64,000 nucleotides of DNA from Umbelopsis ramanniana AG. Lineage: Eukaryota > Mucoromycota > Umbelopsidomycetes > Umbelopsidales > Umbelopsidaceae. The stretch lies in contig NW_026252163.1 in assembly GCF_025399195.1 (NCBI RefSeq), positions 21,032 to 85,031 on the forward strand, written 5' to 3'. Position numbers and translations under genes: made by a program. Of this stretch, positions 13,851-25,587 are shown in pieces (positions within the stretch are counted from its first letter, which is position 1; each line of letters begins with the position of its first letter). The notes below the pieces were generated by a model. That model ran no database searches, was not told the origin of the DNA, and was given only the letters and a program-made list of their open reading frames with translations.

Positions 13851-15067
13851 CTATCCTTTTTCCTTTACATGCATACCGTTGTCATCAATCTGTACCTCGC
13901 AGCCTTTTCGATTGGTATAAGGAGAAAACTCTAAACATAGTATGCGCCTGGTTATTTGATCCAGCGCAGAAGATCTCGCCATACGGATTCGGCAATTGAC
14001 AGTGTTTGCCCATGTCAAGCCAAGCGTTGCTTGCTTCGATAATGATTCGGAGAATGTATCCAAGTCTAATTCATACTTTTCGTTCTGGCTTGCGTACATT
14101 GGCAGATGGGCCCATCTCCAGAGCCTTTTGTCGAAATCAGTAAGAGGCTGGTCTGAGCTACTGCCTGCCGTGAAGTCGTCAGTGACCTGATTAGCAACCA
14201 CAACTGCAACATTGTGCTGATCAGCAAGCTTCTTCAAGCGAATACCGAGATCACACACTTCAGAAGCCTTCATCAGACGTCCTCCATCATCCAACTCAAA
14301 ATGTTCGCCGCGGTATAGGGAGGCAATCGAGTCGATAACAACCAGTCGAATGTCGGGAGTGTTTTGTAGCATTGCTGGAAGTTGGTATCCGAGCACAGTA
14401 TGTTGAGCATTCGTGGTGTGAAGTCGCAAGGTATATATCGAATTCCAGGCTTTTTCCTTGTCGATGATTCCAGAATATTTTTGACTATAGCTATTAATAA
14501 GTTGATGCAGTCTATTAGTTGGCAGTCTTCCTTCAGTGTGTACATATAGAGCTGAAGCATCAAGACCTCCGAGCGAGCGAGGGAGCTGCACAGTAAGTAG
14601 CAATTGCATTAAAAGTTGTGACTTTCCAGAAGAGCTGAAGAACCTCCACACATTAGTCATTAATTATCTTCATGGTTTGTAGTCAACTGTAAGAAGTACC
14701 TTTGGCCGACCACTTCGGTAATTGCCTTCGTGAACACTCCGCCACCGACAACGTGATCCAAAGTAGCGTCGCCAAGAGTGATACAGTCAGGCGTAGATGA
14801 CACGTTAAGTAGATCGCAAACCTGAATATGTTTTTCCTTCCATGGGTAGATACGCGCTGTAGCTTCCCTTTTCAAATTTTGTGCAACGGTCTCAGAGATC
14901 TTTATAACAGCTGCAAGCTCTTGTGCCGATCGATATAGGACATCTTCAGGAAAGTCTAAGCAAGCTTTGAGGATTAATTAGTAAAGCTTACATGAAATAC
15001 TTTCTCGCAGTTTCTTTTGAATACCATTTCCGAAAAGGGCTTCGATGTCAGAATTGGAGACAGACAT
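13851..15067 (-). CDS. Rad51 paralog of the Rad57/XRCC3 type
   Basis: RecA-fold ATPase that assists Rad51 filament assembly in homologous recombination. I place the start at ATG 15067: MSVSNSDIEALFGNGIQKK reads in frame to a donor after ...RESIS and joins an exon containing DFPEDVLYRSAQELAAVIK. An overlapping longer frame from 15174 is rejected. The helix-hairpin-helix region is followed by DATLDHVVGGGVFTKAITEV. Walker A is GQSSSGKSQ, split by the intron at about 14645-14699. Walker B is IRLVVIDSIAS (about 14310-14345). A conserved ATLGLTWANTVNCRI segment follows, then the C-terminus DDNGMHVKEKG at 13851. Motifs fit both Rad57 and XRCC3, so no symbol is given. It is transcribed divergently from the SMG6-like gene with 128 bp between the start codons. 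Confidence 0.87.
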
Positions 15068-15195
15068 GCAACATTGGAAGCTGCGCTTTTGAAAGGGGGA
15101 GGCCGTGCTCCCGCGGCACTACTTAAAATTTTACCTGGGGCCGCAAAATTGAATAATCTGTCACGCAACAGCATTTTTTTATCTGCCCTGCTTTA

Positions 15196-18100
15196 ATGGT
15201 AGACGAGCCTCACAGGCCCAACTCAAGATCTGACCTACGGACACCCAAAACGTTAACTGATAAAGCCAAAGAAGCCCACAAGCGAGCAGTAAAGTCAGCA
15301 TTCAAAAATATACAAGCTGTCGAAAATGAGATTGCTCAAATAGCAAGTTCGGCAAGACTACTGGCACTAAATGGACAAAATGGCGACTTTCGAGATAGCG
15401 ATTTACCCTTCAATTCTCGCAATCGGGATACTGGAAATGGCAGCTCATCCTCAGCAAGACACAGCAACCGACAGGATAGAGCGCCAGGATTTTCTGACAT
15501 CGATCTGTCGACGAAGAAGGACGTGTGGGAACAAAAAATCCAATTACACATCCGATTAGCTAACAGATATTTGGACTTGATCAAATTGGATTATGCCTTT
15601 TCCGAAAAGAAGAGCCTTGAGAGCTTATGTTGGAAGCGTGCAATATATTCTTTGGTGGAACAATTTCGACAAGCTCTCAAGGTCTGTGCGAAAAGAGGTC
15701 GGGCACGCAAGGAAGAGGATAGCGACACCAGCATGCTCATTGAAGTTGATTCCGACGAAGACGACATTTCAGCAACATCCAATTCTACTAAAATTCGCAG
15801 TGGTGTATCGGGTGATATTGACTCTGCACGCGAAGAATATATCATGATGAAATTGCTGTTTAACGACTTCTTAATCCAAGCTGATGATTTCTACGAACGA
15901 CTGATGGAAGCTGTCTTCGAACTGGAAAGCAAAGATAGCAGAGCTACTTACGACGTAGCACCTGCTTGGACTGGACACAAACGACGGAAATGGTTCAAGA
16001 GTGTGCCAAATCGCGGTGACTTGGCACGATACCGTTGGAGCTTTACTACTGATGCAAAAGCAGATTATGACATTGCTACGAAATTCAGAATTGCCAACAA
16101 TAAGCCCATCAATCGAGAAGATGCTAGAAGGATTGCCTGGAAGTGGTATACTTTAGCCAGCTGGCTTATGCCAAATGCGGGAAAACCTTTCTTCAATTTA
16201 GCACTACTGATGCATGGTCAAAATTCTTTGGAAGCATGTCACAAATTATATCTGAATATCTGCAGTTTAATTGTACGACGCAATCCGTTCATGAATGGAA
16301 GAGAAGGCATACTGGCTTTACTTGAAGAAAATCGACAATGGGTCACAGAGTATACTAAATCCACTCAAGCAACAAACCACAGACGACATAAAGCACAACG
16401 CGAAATGCCGGCCAGCCAGTCAAACAAACAAAATAATCCAAATAATGACAGCTCTGAAGCTTTGGATCAAAAATCTAAATCTGACCATCTTATCATCTCG
16501 CTATTCATTCGTCTACACGGTATGATGTTCACCAAAATTGGCCTTGATCAATTCAAGGAAATTCGCAGACGATTCTTTGAAAGCCTCTTTCCGAACAATC
16601 GTGTAGCCCTTCATGAATATTCTTCACCACCCTCCGAACGCAAAGGATTGTCGGGGACAGAGCAGTTTTGGATGGAACTTGCTATAACCAATCTAGCCAG
16701 TATATACCACTACAATTACCCAACATCTCGATTGGGTAAACTCACATCCGAAGCTTTCAGAATTTTGTTTGATTCACAGTCTCGATCTACCAACGATGAT
16801 GAAAATCAAAACATATCACAGGAAATCAATCTGCCGGAGAGTAATGACATGAAACGTACGACGAGCGTAGCAGAATCTCCAGACGAGATGGTACGTTTAC
16901 TACAGGAAGACGAAATATTTTCAAATGGAATTGATCTATCAATACAAGTTGCTGTGGAGATGCTTTCTCGCTATAATGCCAACCATGAAATGAACATCGC
17001 AACACCATTGCTTCCACCTTTCCCTGTCACTGTCGTTTCATTTGCCAGTCATGAAAAGAACCCATGGTGGATTGATGCGATCACGCCACGGCCAGAGAGT
17101 GGACGTCATCAAGAATCATGGCTCGTTTATATACATGTCATCCTGCAATGGCTCACTCTTAGTTTTGTTGTCTATCGTTGTGACCATTCTGGTCACCGTC
17201 GGCAGAGCTTTTGGGAACGCATCATTGGACCAATCTATCTTTTGGAAGGAATTGGAAGTCGACAGCATAACAAATCTGTGAGCAAGCTTCAAAGCAGCAA
17301 AGTTTCTGAAGCATTTTGGACTTTGTTAGTGCAATTCCTCAACAAGCTTCTGTCTGATATACCATCGGAATTGAAGCTAACTCTGATCGATATATTTATC
17401 GTTCGTGCAACAGCGGACATTGAAGAGAACGACGAAACAGCCCGTTTGACCTATTTGTTACAATCAGCTATGACACTGCCGGTACTGCCAGAAGAAGCGA
17501 CCCTTAAAGGCCTCGGATGGGTTGAAGATGCCATCAATAGGGTCAGCAAATCAACACCGGCCGTTGAAGCCCTGAATCACTTCAATAACATCATGCCCAA
17601 CGATGTGGGGCTGCAAAGAAAAGTTCGAATTATATGCTATGCCTTTGTGCTCCACCAGGTACGATGGGTTTTTATTCTGGTTGATTTAGAATCTGCTTAT
17701 TTTTAACCTCTCATAATTAGCAAATGAAAGAAGTAATTGAATTTGACTCAGTGGAAGAAATCTTCTCCATTGTACACTCTGGTGTGATTGACGATGATTT
17801 GAACGTTGCCACAAAGCAGACTCGGCAACTCACGATTGAACATGAAACCCGAAATACCGAAGACGAAACCGTTCAAGCACCGTTTTTGCGACAAGAATTT
17901 AATCATCCTCTATCAGAAAGTGAAGATGACGCTGAAGAAAATAGCATAATACAGCAGTTAAAGGAAAGACGAAAGCAGCTCGAGCAAGATCTGTTGAAGG
18001 CTAGTCCCCCAACGCCTAACGTAAATATCAGAAAGGCTAAGAAAGACGAAAAGAAGGAGAAATCGAATGAACTTCGGGAGCAAGTTGTACCTGGAGCCAC

Positions 18101-18654
18101 TCCATTAGTTATCGATACCAACTGCTTCATCGGTGAACTAGCCAATGTCAAGAAAGTTATCCAGTGCGCCAAATGGCAGATTATTATACCACTTGTTGGT
18201 AAGCTATCCTTGTTGTATACCTGTATGGTACTTTCATATTATTGTTAACATTTCACGCAAAGTCATTACCGAATTGGACGGCTTGCGCTCAAATCATTCG
18301 GCTTTAGGCACGAATGCGAAGGAAGCCCTTGCCTATCTTGAACAGATCTTCTCACAAAACAAATCTCTGGGTACTAGACAAGCTCATGTGCGGATACAAA
18401 CATCCCACAACAACTTTTTACATGATATCTCAATGCGTTCAGAACAATTCATGTGGGGTGAGACTGACCGGAATCTGGATGATCTTATTTTGTCGGTCTG
18501 CGTTTGGTGGGCAGGGCAATCTACGACGGAGACACATCCCGGTGCGCAGAAGGTCTGTCTTGTCACTAGTGACCGAAATCTAAGTGTCAAAGCGCGAGCC
18601 CGTGATATTAGAGTAGCTGATATCTCTAGTCTTTCACGAATTGTAACAAAGTAG
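15196..18654 (+). CDS. SMG6/EST1A-like protein with C-terminal PIN nuclease domain
   Basis: Candidate endonuclease of nonsense-mediated mRNA decay, with the Est1 fold shared with telomerase-associated Est1. Three exons, 15196-17658, 17721-18198 and 18263-18654, give 1110 residues. The N-terminal half carries the Est1/14-3-3-like helical region: HIRLANRYLDLIKLDYAF, then WYTLASWLMPNAGKPFFNLA and the middle Est1 block around 16490-16760. A charged linker precedes the PIN domain, which begins at about residue 950 with LVIDTNCFIG. The acidic catalytic positions are visible as DTN, NLDDLILS and TSDRNLSVKA, so all three expected Asp residues are present. Yeast Est1 lacks this active PIN domain, so SMG6/EST1A is the closer match. 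Nonsense-mediated decay is the likely role; a telomere role cannot be excluded. Confidence 0.88.
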
Positions 18655-18826
18655 TTACCATCCTGGGAAACTTTTAAAATTTATCAGACATTGAATAGAT
18701 TGCTTGCAATTGACTAATTACTATACGATGTCTCCAATTTCTCATTTTTTGGTAAATCTCTTTCGAATGTCTACTTAATATTTTATGCAAATTGTATGAG
18801 ATAATATGTACATGGGTTTTGATGAA

Positions 18827-19583
18827 TTAACTCGACATGACAGCGAAGTTTTTCTCCATATCGCTAAAAATATCCACACCGGCTTCCAAAGAGTCGATCA
18901 ATATTTCCAATTTGCGATGATCAAAGTTCTCTTCCTAAACAACAATCAGCCCAGAGCTTAACATCGATATTCAATGTAATGAAAGGTATATTACCTGACG
19001 AATTTTATCCAAATCATTTGGAAAAGCTTGTGTAAGTTGACTGATATAAAAGTCTCTGAACCGTTTTGCGACATCTGGAGCGTCTAGAAGCGATTTTGAC
19101 TAGATCCATAAGAATAATTAGGACCGTTTGAAGTACATCATGTCACACTGTAAGTATACGAGCAATTAGATACCTGAGTCTCTTCTTTCTCGTCTTCAGT
19201 TAATTTTTCATTATCAGCAAAGCCGGTTTGGTCTTCGGCATCGTGATTAGCGTCAATCAACATCTCGTCGTCTAGGTCAGTAAAAAGATCGTTTGTTGTA
19301 GGCTCTATATCTTTCTCTTCAGCTATTAATGCCAAGTTGAAAAAATAGAGTTACTATCGAGTACTTCGCTTCATTCTGATTGAAAACTTATTCCTTACCG
19401 AGCTGTCAAAATTTTTTCATGGATAACAATGTTGTAGAATTAGATCAGTAAAGGAGCAATTTAATTAGTTGCACAGCCCCCTCAGCAAATAGATATAACA
19501 CTAACATCATTTTCTGATATCTTGGCTTGCTTGGGTCGGTTTGAAGGCACTCCAGGTGCAGGTCTCTTGCGTTGTTGACCCAT
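18827..19583 (-). CDS. rsa3: Ribosome assembly protein Rsa3
   Basis: Small nucleolar factor for 60S subunit assembly. Start ATG 19583 gives MGQQRKRPAPGVPSNRPKQA. Exons I support: 19583-19506, 19322-19174, 19099-18995 and 18934-18827. The conserved C-terminal Rsa3 domain spans the last two exons: VAKRFRDFYISQLTQAFPND, then LDKIRQ and HRKLEILIDSLEAGVDIFS. The middle is acidic (TNDLFTDLDDEMLIDANHD). Exon 1 ends in phase 0 while the next clear exon begins two bases into a codon. A 4-nt exon at 19402-19399 (ctcg), flanked by a TTTTGACAG acceptor and GTAAGG donor, restores the frame exactly and yields 147 residues. The alternative is a weaker acceptor 8 nt inside exon 19322. The gene is divergent from the LIM-binding gene (536 bp apart). 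Confidence 0.8.
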
Positions 19584-20119
19584 GCTAGTAACGATCAAGA
19601 AAGCTCGAGTCAGACTCAAGCGCTTAATTTGCCACCAGAAAATCCGATGACGTGTTGGCGCTCCCCATTGGTGGGATTGCTTGCAAGTCCTCTTCCACTT
19701 CCGTGCAACCCACCCCTTTCAAAAAAAGACACAAGGTCATCCTTACAGCGACCTGAATTCCTTTGAACACGCTGTTTCATTCTGCTCGCCAATAGCAGCG
19801 CAATTCAGCGATCAATATTCCACTTGGACTTTATACAATATCTGATTTCCTTTATCTTTTCTATACCTGGGCACTTTCGCACCTACTCATCCAGTCAAGC
19901 TTCCAACGCAACTCAATAGGCCAACCCCAGCACCCACCAACGATCCTTAAGATCGCGATAATCAAGTCTTTTAATTGTATGCTACCGTAGGATCCTGGGC
20001 ATTCCATAATTCTAAATTCGCATTACCCCGCTTATCAGACAAGAGACTAGCAAAATAGGTCTCAGCAAAGACCTGTCAGCCAGGGCAACCAATCCTCCTT
20101 TACTTATCTCGTACCTGAC
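19584..20119. promoter_or_regulatory. Divergent intergenic region between rsa3 and the LIM-binding gene
   Basis: A 536-bp segment between two opposing start codons, so it must contain both promoters. The part before 20120 is pyrimidine-rich and C-rich (about 19860-20100), plausibly the 5' leader of the LIM-binding gene. No specific operator was recognised. Confidence 0.45.
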
Positions 20120-22288
20120 ATGTCTACTACGACACAGTTTGCAACCGCGCCAACATCAGCACAGCAGCAAATTTTACGACAACGTGATCTTATGATTTCA
20201 CAGCAGCAGCAACAGCAACAACAACAACAACAACAACAACAACAGCGACAATACGAACGCATAGGGTCAGGCACGCAATTGACACCACAACAGCAGTTAC
20301 AGCAGCAAATGTTCTCTCAGACTGGTGGTGTTCAGCAGCATGGCATGGCTGGTGTTCAAGGCGCTATATCAAACCCAACCGCTGCCGCTTACAATACCAT
20401 GGTGAATGCTCCTTTTACGAATGGTCAACCCCCGGTAGGCTCTGCGGCATCCATACCCCAACAGATGGCTAATAACCCAGCTCTTCAACGTATGCCACCA
20501 TCCGCCGTTATGGCTGGACAGCCAATGACGAACCGCATAGTTCCTATCAACGCTGGTCAGTTACCTGGCCAATTGACCACACAGCAGGCTGGGTTTGTAA
20601 TCATTCCGTTTACGAAGTTGACCCTTTTCCTTTTGTCCATTCATACTCATCCTCATTGCTTTCCAATCACAGACCAGCTGGCGTTGGATCGGCTGTCTAC
20701 CGATTACTACAATACCTTGACAATCTCGGACCTGGAGCCCAGGTATGGAGCATATGCTTCTAACGTTATATGTTTTCAAACGAAAAAGTTACTAACCTTT
20801 AGTTGCAGACAAAGGAAATATCGTTTTGGCAAAAAGTTGTTGGCGATTTTTTTTCAGACAATGCTACCTTCCGGTATGAAATGACCAACGCGCAAACAGA
20901 GGAGAAAAAAGTGTTTGGTAGGATTACGTTCTCATTATGGTTTGGTTTTTCCTCCCCGTATTGACAATATTCTAAAAACAACAATCCCTTAGAATTACCG
21001 GCTTCTCTACTGGCAAGATTTTACCTCACATATTTTCAATCTGGTGTCGTGCGGATGAGTTGGACATTGGAAAGCACAAATGAGCTGATGTTTGGAGCTG
21101 GCTCTTTCGTTGTAGACTGTTCTCAATCTACACTCATACAGTACTTCGATAACGGCTCACAGGTAGTAGTACTCAATGTCACTGCTATGGCCATCAAACG
21201 TATGACTAACTTTTGTGCAATGTGAAGGTTTTACTAAACGGCAGACTACGCGCACAACTTTCACCATCACCTCCAACAGGAGCTCTGAAAATAGACATGT
21301 TGGACTTCTCCAGTCGTGGATATTCAGAATATATACCAAGAAACACGTTACTTGGACTATCTAAACATGAATCTCTGAAGAAGGATAACAAGAATATTAG
21401 CAATAAGCTTGACGCTATACTACGAGAAATTATACCAGATGGTTTGGTGAACGACTTTGGCATCTGCCCACGAGTGATGCGGTGTTTAGAGGTATGAGAT
21501 TTGAATGAATACCGTGATGTCTTTTGGAACCAATACTTCCACTTATTGACCAACCTCCTCTAGATTGCCGAGGTCGTCGCTTCCTTTGATGACTTAATAT
21601 ACTACAGTCGAATGTCAAGCGTCGGTCCATTGGGTACTTATACTGCAAACTGGGAATGCTACACTTGTGTTGATACCAGAATACTTACTCTTCTGTTTTG
21701 CATCTTCCAGAAAGCCTGAAGGAAGTGTCACAAAACATTCAAAACAGGATTGCCAAAATGGGAAATGCAGCTGCAATGGGAAGTTTTGTACAGGAGGATA
21801 ACTTACCGGGCTCGCCTTTAATCAAACGCGAACAATCCAACTTGGATACAGGTGAGTGGAGTGGGGGAAGTGTACGCTATAAACCTAGACTCATCAATGC
21901 TAATGAACTACAATTTTACTTGTAGGTGCCGGAATGATGACCCCGCAGCAAACTCCAAAAAATACATCACCATCACAACAAAGCCCTAGTATAGGTAACA
22001 CACATTACCACCAGCCGTAAGACCATACAATGAAGCATACCTTGCTAACATAGCTTATTTTTCCTTTCAGGAAAGCGTAAAGGTTCTCCCAGCGAACATG
22101 AAATTAATGGATTCCCTGCAAACGATATAAATACCGCCATGAAAGGCTCAATGGGATCTGCTATGATGACTTCGCCAATTTCTGTTACTAGCCCGGTAGC
22201 CAAAAAGTCACGAGCATCCAATGCATCCCCTCGAGTTCGAAAGAGGAACACCAAGGCGGCACGAACTGGTGTAGACACTGTGCCATAG
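20120..22288 (+). CDS. LIM-domain-binding (LDB/SEUSS/Adn1-type) transcription cofactor
   Basis: Nuclear adaptor of the LIM_bind family (animal LDB1, plant SEUSS, fungal Adn1/Mfg1-type morphogenesis regulators). It has no DNA-binding domain of its own. Start ATG 20120. Exon 1 (to 20592) is Gln-rich with a 15-Gln run. It splices to 20673-20742, giving PAGVGSAVYRLLQYLDNLGP, then to 20809, giving TKEISFWQKVVGDFFSDNAT. This is the conserved LIM_bind core, which continues through LPASLLARFYLTYFQSGVVR and MDLIYYSR-like helices to about 21650. The tail is basic and Ser/Pro-rich (GKRKGSPSEHE, then VAKKSRASNASPRVRKRNTK), probably a nuclear localisation signal, and ends at 22288. It probably links transcription factors into larger complexes. 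Exact junctions in the 3' half are less certain. Confidence 0.85.
20201..20245 (+). repeat. CAG/CAA microsatellite encoding 15 Gln
   Basis: Fifteen uninterrupted Gln codons, CAG first and CAA in the second half, inside exon 1 of the LIM-binding gene. The mixed codons suggest a partly stabilised repeat that is still likely to vary in length. Confidence 0.9.
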
Positions 22289-22635
22289 TTTGTAATTCAA
22301 AATAGCAGAAAACTCACAAAAAATAACAAAGTTCATTGTGCCATAGTCTCTCATTTTTATCACCATCTACGATTTGGGTTTCTCTACCTCCTGTTTTCGT
22401 TGGCGCTTACGTCTATATATCACACGCACCTCTCTCATTTCTTGGTATAGATGTGTTAGTGGATGATTTACTAGTGTCAAATTTATTGGAGGGATATGTC
22501 GGTCGATCGAACAAATTAGGAGAACATCTTGCTCTGTTTGTATATATGTTGAGTAGTGTCTCGAAGACAAGGAAGGGTAGTAACAAATAGAATGTATGGT
22601 ATTTTGCTGAACCTGGCTGTTCATGAATAGTTGAG
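22289..22635. other. Convergent 3' intergenic region, 347 bp
   Basis: Lies between the stop of the LIM-binding gene (+) and the stop of the TLC gene (-). It should contain both 3' ends. No gene is seen. Confidence 0.5.
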
Positions 22636-23867
22636 CTACTGCAGTCTAGGCGCTGGCTTCTTGGTGGAAAAGCGTCTGATGAGCATTCGAATCATCAAAC
22701 CAAACCAGTAAACATTGAGGGAGTTCAATACGATGTTGGCAATGCCATATATGAACATATCTGCAAATTACATCAACTGTTAGACCCTGACCCTTTTACG
22801 GAATTTTGTAACGCCATTTCATTTTTACTTACAGCTTATAGGCACTTGATCACGAACAGCATAAACATCGACTATAATTTACAGAAAATTAGTGTGTCAT
22901 CTCTCAGATCCCGATAGCGTTGAATTACAACTCACCCCATGTCTGATAAGACATAAAAAAGCCATACGCTATACGAGCACCAAAGAAGGTGGATATCAAC
23001 ACAAGGCCATTCAACAACTGGATCTTACTGCCGGTCCAGCCAAGCTTGTCCATAAACCAATTGAAGTTGAGGAAGGGTGTGCTAAGTTCGTACAAGATAA
23101 AGACAGCTCCATAATAGTTAAGAAATGGCCGCTGGAAATTTAGATATATTTTTTTTGATAAATAACAGAATACTTTTGGTGCAGTTGTATCTTCGACTTT
23201 TCACTTACGAATGATAATATGAAAACAGCAAATGCCGCTACGCCATGGAAAGCCATTCCAATTCCTTGATGCTTAATGTATCGAACGGCAGTTACCATGT
23301 CCCATAGAAAGTATCTGTTCATTCAGACGAATTTTAAGTAGGTTGCACAAAGTCTTCCCCAACAAATGTATGTCATCACGCTTACCCGCATGATATCGAG
23401 TAAAAGTTGGCTGCTTTTGGACTGTAACCAAAGATGCGGTCATTCGCAAGCTCAGAGTCGTTCAATATTAAAAATGCTCCGATGACCACAGTTATACAAT
23501 GGGCAGTGGATACAACATGGATATTCCAGTTGGTTTCATTGAACTGCAGACAAAAGAAAAAAAAAAAATTTTTAGTCAGATAACCTTTTTTGTCAATTGT
23601 CGGAATGAGGCAAATAATAGATCTAGTCGACTTACTCCTCGGAATGTCTTGAAAGTCTTTGGGAACATTTGCGGGGAAATCACTCGAGACAACTCGAATA
23701 ATACATTACATGCTACCAACGTTGCAAGTACCACATGCCTATTGAGATGTACTGAATTAACAATCCGCTGGGTGATGTAGTTCAGGCAACTGTCAAGCTT
23801 TAAGTGCATACCAATGATATTTCAAAGTCGGTAGTTCAAGCCAGTCAAATATGTTGCCGGACACCAT
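22636..23867 (-). CDS. TLC-domain (TRAM-LAG1-CLN8) multi-pass membrane protein
   Basis: Start ATG 23867 (MVSGNIFDWLELPTLKYHW), stop at 22636 (PAPRLQ). The gene is split into about six exons by short introns. The TLC fold is visible as successive hydrophobic helices: HVVLATLVACNVLFELSRVI, then HVVSTAHCITVVIGAFLIL, YFLWDMVTAVRYIKHQGIG, AFHGVAAFAVFILSF, the RPFLNYYGAVFILYELSTPF block and LNGLVLISTFFGARIAYGFF. The order and the ELSTPFLNFNWF motif resemble the TLCD4/TMEM56 group rather than ceramide synthases, which carry a Lag1 HH motif that I do not see. It probably sits in the ER or plasma membrane with a lipid-related role. The substrate is unknown. It is convergent with the LIM-binding gene. 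Confidence 0.82.
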
Positions 23868-23992
23868 GTTTTTGAAGTAGTAAAAGGATAAAAGAACAAA
23901 GAGTGGATTCACTTTTCTCGGACTCTGAGGCAGCAAAATTATATATATTTATCTTGACCAATGATTTCATCGGACACAATCTAGAGAGGCGC

Positions 23993-25587
23993 TTATAAAG
24001 GCTTTCTAGCAGTAAAAACTCGCCATCGGGCAAAACTATGATACTCATCAAACTCGTTCAACGCTTCTTGACAAACTCTATCATAATCCTCGGAAGATAC
24101 ATGAATTTCTTCTAGCCACCATTTCTTCATCGACTTGAATAAAATCTTTTGTTGCTCTCTGTACAAGAATCCAAACTCCTTTTGTACTAGAAACACCGAT
24201 CGAGAAAAAAGTTTAATTATGATTTCTCTCTCAGCATTATTATTTAACTCCACCAAAATTTTACTTACTTGGATCATCTGGCCACTCTCCAATGGGTATA
24301 TCGTATACTTGCTCATGAATATCTTGAAAGCAGGCATCTCTTAAAAAATCTTTGATATTGGAAGCGTACTGGGGACTAATGTCCAGCTTGTTCGACGCAA
24401 TCTCAAACCAGTCGTTGATCAGGCTGAGAACCGGCCCGGGGCATTTGAACGGAAGGTCTAGACATATTTCAGTGGTCAGCATCGTCATTCAGCCGTTTTT
24501 TTTTTCAAGCACACCATTGTCTTTGACCGAATTTTATAAACCTTACCATATTCGACCAATTGCAGCCATCCACCCGGTTTCAAAACTCGGTAAAATTCCT
24601 CGATCAACTGCATCCATCGTCCTAAAGGTATGACTGTTGCCATGTCTCGCTGATATACAAAATCAAACGAATTGTCCATGAATTCAAGTTGATTATGAAC
24701 ATTGCCTTGAACATATAAAAGTCTTTCATCCTTCAGTCGATGATGCTTCGCCGGTGGTGTCAGATCCAGCCCAACGACACTGGCGTTTGGAAACTCTTGG
24801 CTCATCTCGTGGGCCCATAACCCTATCAGACCTCGTGCCTCAGTAATCATATCATCATTCGACATAATTTTTACCGTCACTTACCGGTACCGCATCCACT
24901 ATCTAATATGTACGTCGGGTTCTTTAGTGGAACGGCAAAGTTACCGTTGAATATTCGCTTGAAGAGATAATGCTATAATAGCGTTAGCAATCCCGGGAAT
25001 GACAACGGAATTAAAATAATTTTCACCCCTTTCCTTCAACTTACCTGGCGTAGCTGTCGATCGACTTCTTTTGGCCCTTGATAGTCATATATAGTAGACG
25101 GATTTGCTGTTGCTTCCATTAGCTTGGACCCATTCATAATTTTTTCGGATCGTGGAATACGACGGTCGATAGACCGTTTCCCTTCAAGAATAAGATATCC
25201 CATTTCATCTCCAATCACAAGACTGCCATGGCTTCCAGCCTCCGTGCCGAATGTACGTGGAAGGGATCCAGGTGAATAGTTCGAAGGTGTACTTACAGGC
25301 GACATATCGTCGCTTGCTAGAGAAGACCCTCTACTGTGATTATATTTTGATGAAACTGCTGAAGGTCGCGGTATGCTGAGTCCGTTCAAGGTTGATAATG
25401 GTGTCGCTTGGTCGTGTAAAACCACTCGGTGTCCTATCGGGGTGGGTCCGCCTATAACTGCTGCTACTGTCGTCGAGCTCGTACCAAAGTTATTTGCAAC
25501 TTTATTCACAGCTGTTGACAGTGCTTTTCGTTTCCTTCGTTCTCCTTTGCCCTCTACTTTTTGATCACGGCTCGCATTATTTCCCAT
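23993..25587 (-). CDS. SAM-dependent methyltransferase with potential N-myristoyl motif
   Basis: Start ATG 25587 (MGNNASRDQKVEGKGERRKR). Gly2 and Ser6 fit the N-myristoylation pattern, which is unusual for this enzyme class. A Ser/Thr-rich segment of about 150 residues precedes the catalytic domain. The methyltransferase begins near TIYDYQGPKEVDRQLRQ, then HYLFKRIF. Motif I is YILDSGCGTG (about 24895-24925), followed by the acidic motif VVGLDLTPP, the motif-IV-like FDFVYQRDMATVIP and the post-motif FYRVLKPGGWLQLVEYD. The C-terminal part is helical and ends HSFARWRVFTARKPL at 23993. This arrangement is common in fungal LaeA/UMTA-like methyltransferases, but the substrate is not predictable. 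The gene lies tail-to-start with the TLC gene (126 bp). Confidence 0.83.

Noticed and set aside
14974-15174. Longer N-terminus of the Rad51 paralog from ATG 15174
   Set aside because: It is in a different frame from the exon starting at 15067, and its sequence lacks the helix-hairpin-helix look; the shorter frame splices cleanly to the next exon.
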